Assembly (NCBI GenBank): GCA_016801845.1
Contig: CM028918.1
Location: 14,435,001-14,499,000 of the forward strand
Length of the DNA stretch: 64,000 nt
Origin: Polydactylus sextarius
Lineage: Eukaryota; Chordata; Actinopteri; Polynemidae
Reading direction: 5' to 3'
Positions 36,728-49,245 of the stretch are shown here, piece by piece (position 1 is the stretch's first letter; each line of letters opens with the position of its first letter). The position numbers and the translations under genes were made by a program. The notes under the pieces are model-generated. The model did no database searches. It saw only the letters and a list, made by a program, of their open reading frames with translations, and was not told the origin of the DNA.

Positions 36728-39700
36728 TCTCTTTCCTGTATATAAAAAAAGTGTTTTTATGACTTGACTCAGTTCAGGCTCCTTTTCTGGACCTTGCAAG
36801 GCAGGGTAAAATAAAATGTGGCACATATGCATGTCCACACATTCACACACAGCACACACACCCCATGTCAAGTCTGGTGTCTGACATCATTAACCATAAA
36901 GTTAAAGAGTGTCCCAATTAGCTCAGGGCTATAGAGACACCTCAGTGTTACAATGTGGTGACTCCCTACTCATTAACCTTTAGAAAAGGGCCAGACAGAC
37001 ACACACATACATACACACACTTGCACACACAGAGAAAAATGGTAACCACAGGCATCTCTGTGGATATGCATATACACACATTAACAAATACATTAATCCC
37101 TGAAAACACAGAGGGGTTGAATCCTCATTACAGCAGGATATAATGACACCAGTGATCTCTCACTCCACAGTTCAACAGTTATGGGATAATGTAATACAGA
37201 CTCTGAACTCAGGTTGAATGTATGTGTATCATTTTAACTGATATAATCAATACATGTCAAATTACCAGTGTGAACTTCACAGGAGTACTGTAAATGAATG
37301 AAAACAGTGGCAACGGTAGTAACCTTAATTCAGATTTATTGATATAATTATGAAAACCCATCTTTTATCAGTAAGAATCAATGTTATTACACCCTATTTT
37401 CGTTAAGATAATTAACATTAGGTCAACTGAAGTATCATTAGCCAAGTAACTACCTCTACCCTTTTGAGAACTTGTGACTTCCTATCTGAGGTAGTGATTG
37501 TCATTACAAGGTATCTCCTTGAATTTTGAATAGGGATTATCAATTTAATTCATTTAATCCTTCAACTGCACATTCTTTCACAATTTCCTCTACACAGTGT
37601 TCAGAGTTTATGGCTGTATAGAATGATAAATCAGGAGAACAGATAACCGACCATGTAGATAAAAGCAATGAACAGTACGTTAAGGAAATCAATCTGAAAT
37701 AGTTTGGAATCCATTCTTATTTATCAACCCAATCCTCCTTTAACTGCAGATTATCCCTGTGTTTCATGGTGGAGTACGACAAGAATTGGAAAAAGGTCAA
37801 ACGGGTTTGATTTTCACAGACCGTTGGAGATTAGTATCAGAGGAGCTTGAAATGGCTAAAAATAGGCTTGTTGACAAGAGCCAAACTGAGATCCAAGGGA
37901 ATCCACAAAGCCAAACTTCTGGCAACCTGTCTGTTCAATATCCCTGACCTTCTGCCAGTTTACCACAGAGGAGATATGAAAAGTGCCACATGATAGCTAT
38001 CACCAGCACCTCGCCGCAGTTCTGATCTTCACTTCTGACCCTTATTTCCTCAACTTTGATGGATTTTTTTGGTGATTTTGGTGGCAGGTGATATGGGAGC
38101 AAAAGTGAAAATTAAAAAAAAAAAAGTGTTTTCTCTTCCATGTGCAGAATTGGGGCTTTGTCTTGCCATATTAGGACTGAACTAGAGCCTACCAGAGGTG
38201 CATCCAGTACATTCTAGGTGGCGTTTTTGTTGAAATCTTCATGGGTCTTCAAAGTTTTAGTGACTGAGAACTGACATGCAACCCAAATTATGCCATGTAC
38301 AAGTACTAATTTCAGTGCAAAGTGAAAGAAACGGTTTGGATTTCAGATTTGTCATGAGTCTGGATTGAAAGTTAAAGATTGACTTCCAGAGATTAACAAG
38401 GACGAACCACAAGACCCAGTGGGGGGAATGTCATATTAGTGGTGATGACATTTAAGTTTTACAGCAAAGCAAATTCTGAGCCAAGTAAAATGTCATGCAA
38501 TGAACTTTTAAGAGTTGTGCCTAGAAGACTTTTTTGGTATGATAAACACCATTAATTATGTTAGTTAGCATACTCTTATTTGGTTTTGTAAAGGGTCAAA
38601 GATTTGATGAAACAAGGAAAAAGCTAAATTCAGTTTTGCACCCTTAGTTGAAATGTTACCAGCATAGGATTCATGACTTTTAAATGACTGCTAATGGAAA
38701 GTACTTTCTGCGTATCTGCTACCCTACCCATCTGATACGAATGCAGTAAAATCCTCATTACATCCCAAAGTCAAAAAGACAGTAATACTGGCGTTTGGTG
38801 GCTAGAAAAGCTACAACTGCTGAAGGCATTGCTGCACTAAAGTGAAATGTTGCTTTAAGGATAACAAGAGAATGTTGGAAAGCCAATCTTGAGACAAACC
38901 TGGCTCAATCATGCTCAGTGTAATGGAGGCTAGAGGACATCAGCTCGGAGATAACAGATGGGACAGAAGAGATACACGAAGAGAGGCTGATCTGACGGCA
39001 GGGGAGAGGCAAAGTAAAGAAATGTGTAATGGTCTGTTTCCTAAAAAATCTGTAGTTGTTGCTGTTGTACAGTAGGGCAGTTATATCATTAGGAGTCACC
39101 ATCTTTATCCATAATTTTGACATCTACAGACAATTATCTTTGCAATATTTATTGCCAAATGTTTTTCTTTGCTTGACATTATCATAGGAGTAGTAGTTTT
39201 AACTGATATATTGAGCTGCAGTGCAAGGCAAAGGGTATATACTGAGTTTTAAATTTGAACAGTGCGTTTTATACATATCCTCAGGTAAGTGGATTCCTTG
39301 AATTAACTAAGAATTAGCAGACTCCTTAAAAATATTCCCTCACACCGCTACACACTTTACAATGGCTTTTTTTCCCTATTACTTATCATGCGATTCATTA
39401 ACAATATGGGATATTTGATGTTAAATAATGTGAACAATCAGAAACCTATTTTCAAGTTTCCAGTGTTTGTATCACACCTACAGATTTTGACCTGGAGTCT
39501 TTGATCCAAACCATAGCTCTTGAAAGACAGACTTTGTTATCAGAATGGATTTACTCACAACATGATCACTGGACAAAATTTTGTTAAACTGACAGATTTT
39601 CTGCACGCATTTCTATAAATATGATTTGACTTGTCCTGTGATTTATCTTCAGCTTGAAGAAGCTGTGTGAACTTTAGTCTGGGCTTTATTTGTTTTGCAA

Positions 39701-40009
39701 TTTGTTTTTGCCTTTCCTGAATGTCAACTTTCAGACTGTTGCACAGTAAATCATTGTGTTTCCTGTCTTTTCCTATACTTCAGTTCAGTTATATTTCACT
39801 CGTAATTAACTGCACCTGGAAGAAGTCAGAAAAATTGATTTTCTTTTTCTTTCTCCAAACTGCATCGTTCTCACCTGTCTGGTGAAATCAAACTAAAGTT
39901 GTAAACTCACTACTTTCAGAAACAACAGTTTAGAAAAAGCTTTGTGTACACTTCATTGTGTTATGTTCTTGTGAATGGATAAAACTAAAATAAATACATC
40001 TAATTTGTG

Positions 40010-40620
40010 AAGTTATTCAGAACTTGTATTAACACTTTGTAAAAGCAATTACAGCCATGACTTTACTTTGGTAAGTGTCTGCAAGTTTAAGACATCTGGA
40101 TATCGGCAGCTTAGTGTATATTTGCTGTCAGATCATTTAAAGCTCCATTACATTGGATGATATAGATGTCTCCACATATGTTTAAGTTTGAACTTTGGCT
40201 CGGCCCCATAGATATATCTCTTTCAGTTCTGCATTGTCTTGATTGTGTACTCCAGGGTTATTGTACTAAAAGGTGAACTGTCAACCCAGTCTTAGGTTGA
40301 ATTCAGTCTGGAGCAGGTTTCTTCAAGGACCTATCTGTATTTGGCTGAATTCATCACTTTGTCAGTTCAAACCAGTCTCTCTGATTAGAGGCACCAAGCA
40401 GGGATGGTAGTCTGGTGAGGAGCAGCACCTGCTGACAGCATGATGATCATTCTTCCAGCAGGTTGTCACATCTCAGCAGAGCACCTTTGACGCTCTATCA
40501 GAGTAACTGTTGAGTTCTTGATCACCTTGCTCACCAAGCCCATGGTTACCCTTGAACTTAGTTTGCTGGACACTTAACTCCAGGTAGAGTCCTGGTGGTT
40601 ACAGACTTATTCCATCAGTT
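40010..40620 (-). mobile_element. Dead Tc1-like transposon (transposase relic)
   Basis: This is a decayed Tc1/mariner transposase read on the minus strand (a DDE cut-and-paste enzyme when intact). From 40614 downward the frames give WNKSVTTRTLPGVKCPAN and MGLVSKVIKNSTVTLIERQR. These match the helix-turn-helix region of fish Tc1 proteins (WKKFGTTRTLPRAGRPAK and ALVREVTKNPMVTLTELQ). A large internal deletion follows. Homology then resumes with HHAVSRCCSSPDYHPCL (family AHHLANTIPTVKHGG) and KVMNSAKYR, then VLEETC (family KMNAAKYRDILDENLL). The low-coordinate end, with GTTATTCAGAACTTG and CAATTACAGCC on the plus strand, matches the 3' part of the element. Stops and frameshifts are frequent. The high-coordinate end, with the first inverted repeat, is missing. 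Confidence 0.85.
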
Positions 40621-42569
40621 GGTTAGTTGGTAGCAAAACACATTTGGGCTTGATACTCTGTCATATTTCTATGTTTAGAAGTGTTCAATGCGGAGTACTC
40701 GCATATTGTGTAAGTGTATGTGAGCTATGCTCTGCTTTGAAATGATAGTCCACCAGATCCAGTCAATCTCCTGTTAAATCTCCTGTCTTTTCTTCTCTGC
40801 TCCTCTGAGCTCTCCCCACTAAACATATTGTACAACAGACAATAAAACCTCTTTTTATCTCTTTTCCTCTCTTGCATTCCTCTAAAATGCCATTGTATAA
40901 TGCACAATAAGATTCACTCGCTTTCCTTCTGTCTCTGTCGCCCTCCTAATCACCATTGTATGGCAGACAATACAGCAGCCGCCTCTGCTATACAGCGATG
41001 GGATGGCTGACTGTCAAGCCATTCAGCAACACACACACAAGCCGACAATGACATTTCATTTAGGGACTATGCGTGTGGATGTCTCTGTGTGTGTGTATGT
41101 GTGCATGTGTTTGTCGGAGAACAGTTTCACCATATTGCTAGCTCCCTTTGACCCTGAATTTTGTGCCATACCATTTACCTGCCATACGCTGAGCACAGGT
41201 GTGTATGTGTGTACGTGTGTGTGTTTATTGCCTCTTACTGTTATGTGCTTCCATCTGTTGTCTTGATTCAAACACACACAACACTGACTTGCACACTTTG
41301 CTCAGAGCTGCAGCAGGTCTCATTAAAACAGAAAACAGGTTTCTCCCACATAATGAACACAGGTAGCGAGAAGCTGTGTGCTATTTTAGACCGAGACGCT
41401 GTATGATATCATGTCACATGGATAGAGAACATCTTGGAGTGTTCTTCTGCTTTTATCTACTTTTAAGAGTTACTGAGCCAAGTGCACAGCACTTAAAGAA
41501 TATGTATATAGTAAAGGAGGTGGCAATCTTTATAGGAAACTATGTGTTGCATAGTTTCTCTTAATACATCTGTCAACTAAATACAAAGTCAAACCCAATT
41601 TTGAATTTTGGTGATCAAGTTTCCCTTTACAACATATGACAGTTTTTCTATATAACATTTTTTTTAAAGTTAAAGCTTGAATATAGAATTCAATCCCCAT
41701 CGCTGTTTTATTCAATTTTCACTATATTTTTTATTTTTCTATAATTCACTGACTTTCCAAATTTATGGGTGGGGAAGTTGGGGGGTTAAGAGGGCTAAAA
41801 TGACATTCCAGACTGATGACTGACAATAACATTTTACAGCATGGATGCCCGCTATTAATGTTGTGTTGACACATGCTTCATTATTATTCACCGTGTAGGC
41901 CACTGGCTTTGAACAAAATTACTTTTACTATTACTTTTAACACATTAATAGTCAAACTACATGAAAGGTCTGAATGACTCAATAATTCAAAGACTAGATT
42001 GAAATCAGTCTTACTGCTCTCAGATTACTGGTGTAGAATTTCAGCTTGTGTAGCACCAACATATTAACAATATTTTGCAGATGGGTGAAATAAGAGGTGT
42101 AAAGACTGGAATATCAGGTAGACTGAATATACCTGCATAAAAGTACAGGGCAGGTCAACTGAAAAGGAATTGGGAGTACAGAACATGTTATATTGCAATA
42201 ATAATGATATAATGTAAAATTAATGTATTAATGATGACAAATTAAATCAAAGAACATCATTAGCTTAACATGTGTGTGAAATGAAGCTGTATATGCAGTG
42301 ATATTTCAGCACACACACCTTTCCCAGGTGAGAGTCCTGCTGAACACAACCCATAAATTCAAGTCAGGTCTTTTGCATCTGGTGCATAAATACAACTCTA
42401 CAAACAACACAGTGGGTGTCCATACACTTTATGTAGGAATATTAGGCCACATAAATCAAATAGCTGCCACCTCTTATAGAATTAATAGCAAGACAGGCCC
42501 CCTGTAGTTTATGTAGTATATACCTCAACTGAACAACAAAGTGTAGTCTGTAGTAAGCTGGAGTCACAT
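40621..42569. other. Non-coding stretch with CA/GT-rich tracts
   Basis: No gene is supported. Between about 41003 and 41290 there are GT- and CA-rich imperfect tracts that open several overlapping frames on both strands. A G-rich block (GGGG, GGGGGG, GGG) lies near 41771-41793. Confidence 0.5.
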
Positions 42570-42690
42570 GTAATGTCCTTTTGTGATGTTGAAAATAACT
42601 GTGGATGTTTTTTACTATTTTCTGTCATTTTCTAGACTAAATGATAAAAAGCTAAGATAATTGTTAAAGTATTTAGTGATGAAACAAATC
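42570..42690 (+). repeat. Fish interspersed repeat fragment, family E copy 1
   Basis: CTATTTTCTGTCATTTTCTA, then GACTAAATGATAAAAAGC and GTGATGAAACAAAT resemble the ttttctgtcgttttatagac, taaacgattaatcgatt, aatgaaaataatcgttag order of a known fish repeat. Strongly decayed. A second fragment is at 60060-60145. Confidence 0.3.
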
Positions 42691-45600
42691 GTACAAATCT
42701 CTGTTTTCCGCAGTTTTTACGTATTTGTTTGTGGCCCTGATTTAGTTTTCAGTCCATTGTAGGACTCCAATTTACAGTTTAAACCATTCATAGAGATACT
42801 ACGGTCATAGTGTCACAAACTGTATTAACAAGCAGTAGAGCCATCACCATGAGGATTTTCATCTATTTGTCATTTAAAAATACACTGGCTGAAAGGAAAG
42901 TCTCACAAATTGTACTTTTAATAGAAAAATGTAGCCTGAGAGACTTGTCCAGATAAGTCAGTGGAAGCACTGGTCCATCAGTAGTCTTCACTGTCGTTGT
43001 TTTGTTGTATTTTTGCACTGATCTGATATCTGCCGACTGGAGACGAGACAGCGAGAGAGGAGCTGCTGAGAAAAGCTGTAAATAAGGGAAGGTGACAGAG
43101 ATATACACGCTGTCTTCTGCCATGCCCGGCAAAGGCAGAGTGTGTGTGTGCTGTGTGTATTTGTGTGTGAGTGCATGAGAGATGAAAAGACAGAGGGAGA
43201 GAGGGTCCAGATGAAGGGATTATATCTCAACACACTGTCCAAACAATTGTTCCCATCGCTCTGCCTCTAACAATCGCGTTTGGCCTGAGAGTCAACCGCT
43301 CAGGGAGCTTTTTGTGTGAATGTGTGTGTGGTTTGTGAATGTGTGTGATACAGGGATTTGCTATGTTTCACAGACACGCAGACATTGAGGGACTTTCAGC
43401 AAAAATTCTTCGTCGACAAGACAATTAACCAAAGGCCCTTGAGTTCCCAAAAGGTTTGACTGACTATCATCAGCGTCATTTTCAAATACATAAATAATCA
43501 TTTTGTATTTTTATTGATTGAACACTGCCATACCTGACAGATTTACTCTAGGAAAATAAAATTTACATTTTACATGTCCAACAGGAGTGAAATGACAGGG
43601 TGATACTAAGTCAGAGGTCTGGTGCTGACACTCAAGCAAAGGACCCACAATCGTTCAGCACATGTTAATTAGTTCATTTAATACTGGGGACCAATACAAC
43701 ACAACAGGATCATCACTGTTTCATTTTATAAACAGAATTGTTCCAAGTTAGTGTGTGAAATATGTTTGTGTGTATGAGGTTCCTCATATAGAAGTGTTTA
43801 TCTCTGCAGTGATTATGTAAAGCCTGCCAACTTTACAGGACCTCACACCACCTCTACTTCCTGCTTTACATAGTCATCCTTCTGTTTCAGCTGTTGTTTT
43901 TGAAGCAGCTTTTCATTTCTTTTTTTTCTTTTCTGTTGTATTCTTATCTCATTTCTCATCCCTCACTCCTTTACTTATCAAATAGGAAAAAAAAATGAAC
44001 CAGCTTCTCGAAATTTTTTCTGCACTGAGAACTTTTCTGTAGCAGTAAAAGATGGTGGATCTTCCGCAGTCCTTTTGGGAAGATGAAATCTGACTTTATC
44101 TGACCAGATGCTCTGCTCGCCAATTCTGTCCTCAGCTTATCTGATGCCAATGGACAGTCAGCAGGCTCCGAAAGTGGTGCCTTTATTGTTCTTACTGAGG
44201 CTTCTTTCAGCTAAAAAACAAGATGTGCTCAACAGAGAAATACAACAAAAGGTAAGAAATATTGATTCACAAGAGGTGAAATAAGTGGTAAGGTGGAGTG
44301 GTTAGCGAGGACAGTGTTTTTTAAGGACAAAAACCAAAACATCAAGAGGAGCCAAAAGGTTTATAGAAGAAGTGCAAAATGTGTTGTTTAATATTTTTTT
44401 GCTTAATTAAAAAATATGAGACGACATTTACAAGCAAAACTATTTAATTTAATACAAACAATATGGTAGATTTTTAATTATTTCTGCTTTAAACTGTATT
44501 GATATGATAAAGTAGTGGTGTCTAAAGGTGGTGTTCTTTTGCCCAATGGAAGTTTCACGTGATTTTTTTTTTTTCTAAACAAGCAACGTTGGTTCAGTGC
44601 AGTGACAGCTTAGGCTGAATCTTGTAGTACATTTTAACTGCACACATGCTCCAAAATACATTTTAGAGTTCACACACATCTATTTTTAAGCGCCAGTGTG
44701 AGTCCAAATGCTCGCACAGCGGAGCCCTGGGTGTCCTCACTACAGACATTTCAGAAGCACTTTGTGTCCATTTTCTGGCGGCTGTGTGTTTGAAAGTGAA
44801 GGCTGTGTGTGAGGTTAAGATAGCACCGCCGAGGCCCTATGATTTTATTTGAGATGACTGTTGATTGTATAGGACTCCAGCGCACAACAGTTTTCACTGC
44901 TTATTAGTGTCAAAGTGGAGGAAAGGGGGAGAACAGAGTGGAGGGAGTTAAGATAGACGGGTGAGAACTAGAGTGTGGAAAACAAAGAGCAAGGGTTGAG
45001 ACGCACAGTGAAAAGTAAGGTGAGCGTTTCTTCATGTGCTTATATTCATCCTGTGAGATCACATAACTATTTTTGGGTAAGAACTCTCGCCAGATTGTTG
45101 TTGTGCACATGCTTTTGTTGATACTCTTTAAAAGTTATTAGGAGAAAATTCAGTCTGGGAGACAGACATAATGAAATTAACAGTCTGTCTTGTGTTCATC
45201 TGGGCTTTCTGTGCAGCTCCTTTATTTACAGTCTGTGTGTGTGTGTGTGTTTTCTTTATCTTTTTTACTCCAAGATGAAGAAAAAGTTGAATTCGTTATC
45301 TAAATTAATGTTAATGATCTTCTGATTATCAGAGTTTTTCTGTTTCTTAAGCTTTCCCTTTATTTCAAGGATTAAACATGCTAATTGATAAATGACTAAT
45401 CATAATACAGTCTCTTACATCATCACCACCCCTTAACTCTGAATGGAGAATGAGTCAAATCAAATGAACACGTTAATCACAAACGTCTGTCTTGCGTTGG
45501 CACGGTTAACTCGTTTCATTCAGTGTTTGTTCAATGTAATAATTACAAGAACGCAATGTTTAAACTTCCTGTTTGTTGCCATGTGCATCCTTTAAGATGT

Positions 45601-45754
45601 TTTACATAAAACCAAATGAAACGTAGAGCCTTGCAGGGGTTTTTCCTCAGGCACTTGGTGAAGGCAGCTCAAGTTAAAATGCAGTAGTGACACACTTCAG
45701 ATTTTGTCACATCAAAGCCTGAAACCCATTTATCAGTGCTTGAACAGCACTGTA
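42691..45754. other. Non-coding stretch
   Basis: Nothing gene-like is supported. GT-rich imperfect tracts occur near 43139-43170, 43313-43350 and 45234-45252. An open exon-like segment ending at a GTAAG donor (near 44140-44250) is noted among the rejected items. Confidence 0.5.
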
Positions 45755-45940
45755 AAGCTGCTTTCACACATGCACCACAAACATGCAATTTTCTAGACAT
45801 TACCTGGGGGAGGCGTATGTGTGAATGCAAATGTCTGCATCAGTTGATCTGGCCTTAAACAGACTTTATCCTGCCAGCTCACTAAGTCTAAAGTCTGTGT
45901 TAATGTCTGCATGACTCGATGTGTGAACAGAACAGGTAAT
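45755..45940. mobile_element. MITE fragment with CTGCTTTCACACATGCA terminus
   Basis: The left end reads AAGCTGCTTTCACACATGCA, then TCTAGACATTACCTGGGGGA and GCGTATGTGTGAATGCAAAT. The start is a hallmark of a common fish non-autonomous DNA transposon (ctgctttcacacatgcac at one end, its complement at the other). At about 45919 ATGTGTGAACAG could be the decayed complementary end. No target duplication is clear. Confidence 0.45.
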
Positions 45941-46737
45941 TATCAAGAGAATTTACAGAGAGTGTGTGGGTGTGTCGATGATGTTTCTGGCCTCTCAACT
46001 GCAGCCTAGAGTCATCACCCATCGCCTAAACCAAGTAATGTTTCCTGTAGTTGAGAATGTGTCTCTCATAGATGTGTGAAACGGAAATTGTCTAAACCTA
46101 ATTCTCCTGACGTTGTCATGAGAATATTATTGTTCATGTGTGATTAACACAAATCAAACAAATTAAATAATTTGTTGACCGTCTGATAGAGCTGGTGGAA
46201 GTAATGCAAACGCCCAGAAGAGCCTGACAGAGTCTGACTACAGAAACAAATGATACAGTGATATTCAATTACAAATGACGCATACTAATTATCTTTTTAA
46301 CAGTGGGAAGCTTAAACTTTCAAGACAAATTTAATATTAATTGAAACAGTCAGAATTTGAAGCTAAATAAAGTTGTGATGAACTCATTTGATATTTCTTC
46401 CTCCCGGCTTTACACCACTCATTCTTTTTTAATCCCCCCCGCTGTCCCATGTCTGTAAAGCCAATACAAACTCAACAATTAATTCAATCACCTATGACTT
46501 GTGGTACGCGTATACAGAATTAAATGTTCAGTGTATGCTGTACCACATCTGTTTTTATTTCCTCCTCATTCCTTACCGTTCATATTAAAATCCTACTAGG
46601 CAGTTATGGATACAGGTAAATGATGACAGTGTAAAGTTCATTAGCCGTGTTAGTTGATATTTAGGAGGATGTGGGCTGCAGGCTGAGAAATACATTTCAT
46701 TTCATAGCTCATTAACCTAATGGTTGGATATATTCAG

Positions 46738-46770
46738 CTCTCTCTCTCTCTCTCTCTCCATCTCTCTCTC
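46738..46770. repeat. (CT)n microsatellite
   Basis: CT run of about ten units (46738-46758), a CA interruption and a further TCTCTCTCTC run. Confidence 0.9.
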
Positions 46771-46805
46771 CAGCCACCAACTCAGCTGATGATTTAAATT
46801 CTGAA

Positions 46806-46826
46806 CCCCACCCCACACCCCTCCCC
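46806..46826 (-). other. Minus-strand G-quadruplex motif
   Basis: Four C4 runs (46806-46809, 46811-46814, 46818-46821, 46823-46826) have spacers of 1, 3 and 1 bases. The minus strand therefore has four G4 tracts with very short loops, a pattern expected to fold very stably. Structure and function are inferred. Confidence 0.8.
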
Positions 46827-47214
46827 AACAATAGTCAGACCTACAGTGTTCAAAGCCACATCTGTAGCTAGGTAAATGTTTGAATTGGTCTGTTTTTTTT
46901 CTTCTGTAATAAGGGTTGTGTTGGGTCACTAATGTCTCTAGCACATGTAGCTGATGTTATCTATGCTTTTAGAACCAGGTAGTACTCACACAAGGGTTCA
47001 ACATACAATAATAATTGTTTTTGGTCACTTCATTTTGTCAGGTTAATTTTCTCTGAAGGAAATTTACAGATTCAGTCAGGAATCTCCAGAGGCAGATGCA
47101 GAAGAACATGGTCATAGTTGGAGAATGTTTTTTATTAGTTCCAGCCAATCAACAAGTCACAGCAACGTGATGACACTTCATTTAACTACTAGTTATTATC
47201 AGCTAATAGAGTTA

Positions 47215-47801
47215 TCCACGTGATAGATGGTGCTTCCTTTGTCCAGTCTTGGAAAATGTCCCATACATGGCAGCTACATCCAAGTTACACAAGCTTCTCG
47301 GTGACAGAGGAATCTTTCATGCCTCTTATAAACATGTGGAGTTGCGCTGTATTGGTGTTGTCTGTGCTTTCATCAACAGCTAATGAAAACATTGGGTGAC
47401 TGCGTGTCTTTTCGGCCAGCTGTGTCGTCAGATTTCCTGCTAGATCCTTAATTCCATCTGTGATGGTGTTTCTTGAAAGAACTGACATCTGATCAGGGCA
47501 CACCTCCTCATATAACTTTATCACACATCGCTACAAAAATGCACCCTCTGTAAAAGACTTTGTAGCTCGGACGATTTCTTCAGCCACAGTGAAGCTAACT
47601 TTTACTGCTGCATCATTTTTGACTGTGGCCTTCCTTCTGACCCCCTGGCTACATTCAGCATACTTGGTGTTGTTTGGTGTCCAAATTTCTACATAAATTG
47701 TACTCCTTCACCACCGATGCTGCCTCAACACAAAAGACATATCGTTTTTTCTCCTTGAAGCACAAACCATCTGCGTCAGTGTTTCTCTTCACGGACCTTT
47801 T
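47215..47801 (-). pseudogene. hAT-type transposase-like pseudogene (GTF2IRD2/ZBED group)
   Basis: This minus-strand relic resembles the transposase-derived part of GTF2IRD2/ZBED-type hAT proteins, which carry a BED zinc finger and a hAT catalytic region. Reading from 47801 down, there is a shortened BED region (KRSVKRNTDADGLCFKEKKR, VVKEYNLCRNLDTK) that has lost part of its zinc ligands. After a frameshift near 47660 comes NTKYAECSQGVRRKATVKND, then VSFTVAEEIVRATKSFTEGA and an in-frame TAG near 47533. Then come LSRNTITDGIKDLAGNLTTQ and FSLAVDESTDNTNTAQLHMF, the best-preserved part. Another frameshift near 47285 leads to LDVAAMYGT before homology ends near 47240. The order is that of the family, and at least three disruptions make it non-functional. 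I see no terminal inverted repeats, so this may be a fragment. Confidence 0.85.
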
Positions 47802-48501
47802 CAGATTATGTGCATCATTTGCCTTTGTGAAACACTGAAGTGGTATCAGAGCAACCCAGCGGTGGGATGCTGTCACTTCATCTACGCTTTGAAGCAGCAT
47901 AGACCTTGTTTTAGCCTTAACATTGTTGCTTAAGTATGCATAGCATCCTATTGTGACAAAAATTATTTCTTGGTAGGAGAATTTCTTCAAAATATATAGT
48001 AGTGTTTTACAAATTTACAAATGTATATTCCTATCATGTTCTCTTCTGAGTGATGGTGTACAATCCATCCATTAAGCCACAGGTTTATCATATTTCCAAA
48101 AATCTTCACCTTTATCCTGTAGAGGAGCAGTGGGTTAAAAGGCTCAGTATCAACACTTCACTTTTATATGCAGGTCTTCAACAGTTTATTGCAAGTTCAG
48201 GATATTCTGTGCAAACTATCATCTACATTTAATTTCAGTCTCTACTGTGTCTGCCTCTCCTCCAGCACCGTCCTGAAGGTATACTCAACATTTCTCCAGT
48301 CATCATGAAACGCTGATCTAGAGAGAAGTTACTTATCACTGTGAGGGGAGCAGCAGTCGCAGGTATTAAGGGAACATTAGCTGCTCGCCAACCTGAGGAG
48401 TGTGTCTGCATGTGAGAAATGCTGACTGCAAGTCTAGCAAAGGTGAGCTCCCTAGATCACATTCAAATGTTAAGTGATACACACACACAGACACCAACAC
48501 G

Positions 48502-48506
<5 letters not shown>

Positions 48507-48541
<35 letters not shown>
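48507..48541. repeat. (AC)17 microsatellite
   Basis: Uninterrupted AC run of 35 bp, with a shorter AC run just upstream at 48478-48489. Confidence 0.97.
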
Positions 48542-48542
<1 letters not shown>

Positions 48543-48667
48543 GCACAGGTGAGGTCCCATACAAATGTTACTAATAAGCAGCACCACTGGGCCAGATCCT
48601 ATTTGTCAAACCCTTGGGTGCTGGCCGCCAGACAGGGACTAACCTGCTGAGCCCACACTTCTGAAAT

Positions 48668-48668
<1 letters not shown>

Positions 48669-48733
<65 letters not shown>
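48669..48733. repeat. (CA)32 microsatellite
   Basis: Uninterrupted CA run of 65 bp, the longest simple repeat in the window. Confidence 0.97.
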
Positions 48734-48742
<9 letters not shown>

Positions 48743-49209
48743 TGCACTAGCAAATATGCAGACACACAAATTCCCCAGCCATCTGTTTGTCAGTGGGATG
48801 TGACAGTAGTTTAAATACACTTAAAATCCATAGCCGCATACCTTACTTACATTTATTCAAGTTTGCTACAACTGCCTGCAGTAATGAAAAAAAAGTTGCA
48901 ATTTAGCACCATAATGTTGCTGTTCTACTACATTTAAATACATTACGTTTTTCAATTCATCGTAAGGTTCTGGTCTGTCAATGTTCTGATCAATGCGAAC
49001 AAACAAACATGAATGAAAAGCAGCAGCACAATGCATCTTTATTTGCGCTATATTAGTGGGATGTGGGTGATAAGTTTAAAATAATTGCAAACGTAAATAA
49101 GAATATGTTAATCACAATCTGGTACTTTTATTTAATACAGATGCTTATTACAGAACAGTGTAGTCCAAGATGAAGATGCAAAGCTGAGCCATGTATTTAA
49201 AACAATATT

Positions 49210-49245
49210 TTAATGAATTCATTAACTTAACATGTTAAGTTAATG
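49210..49245. repeat. Two overlapping perfect palindromes
   Basis: TTAATGAATTCATTAA (49210-49225) is a perfect 16-bp palindrome. It overlaps a perfect 26-bp palindrome at 49220-49245, centred on ACATGT with half-site CATTAACTTAACA. No spacer exists in either, so each could extrude as a cruciform or bind a dimeric protein. Confidence 0.95.

Larger units (their letters stand above)
30931..40009. other. Long non-coding stretch with GT microsatellites
   Basis: No gene is supported. The landmarks are a CA run near 31940-31959, T runs near 32320-32331 and 32539-32557, the long GT array at 35447-35496 and a TG array at 36657-36680 followed by a 25-bp tandem duplication. A weak exon-like segment at 35252-35349 is listed among the rejected items. 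Confidence 0.5.
45941..47214. other. Non-coding stretch with TC run and G4 motif
   Basis: No gene is supported. A TC run (46738-46758, continuing irregularly to 46770) precedes a C-rich block at 46806-46826, which is described separately. Confidence 0.5.

Noticed and set aside
44140..44250. Open segment from a CCTCAG acceptor to AAAAG/GTAAGA
   Set aside because: The frame also runs on for a few codons past the donor, there is no partner exon, and this pattern is common by chance in 64 kb.
48366..48820. Minus-strand frames with long Cys-Val runs
   Set aside because: They are read straight through (CA)n arrays, and no other coding feature is present.
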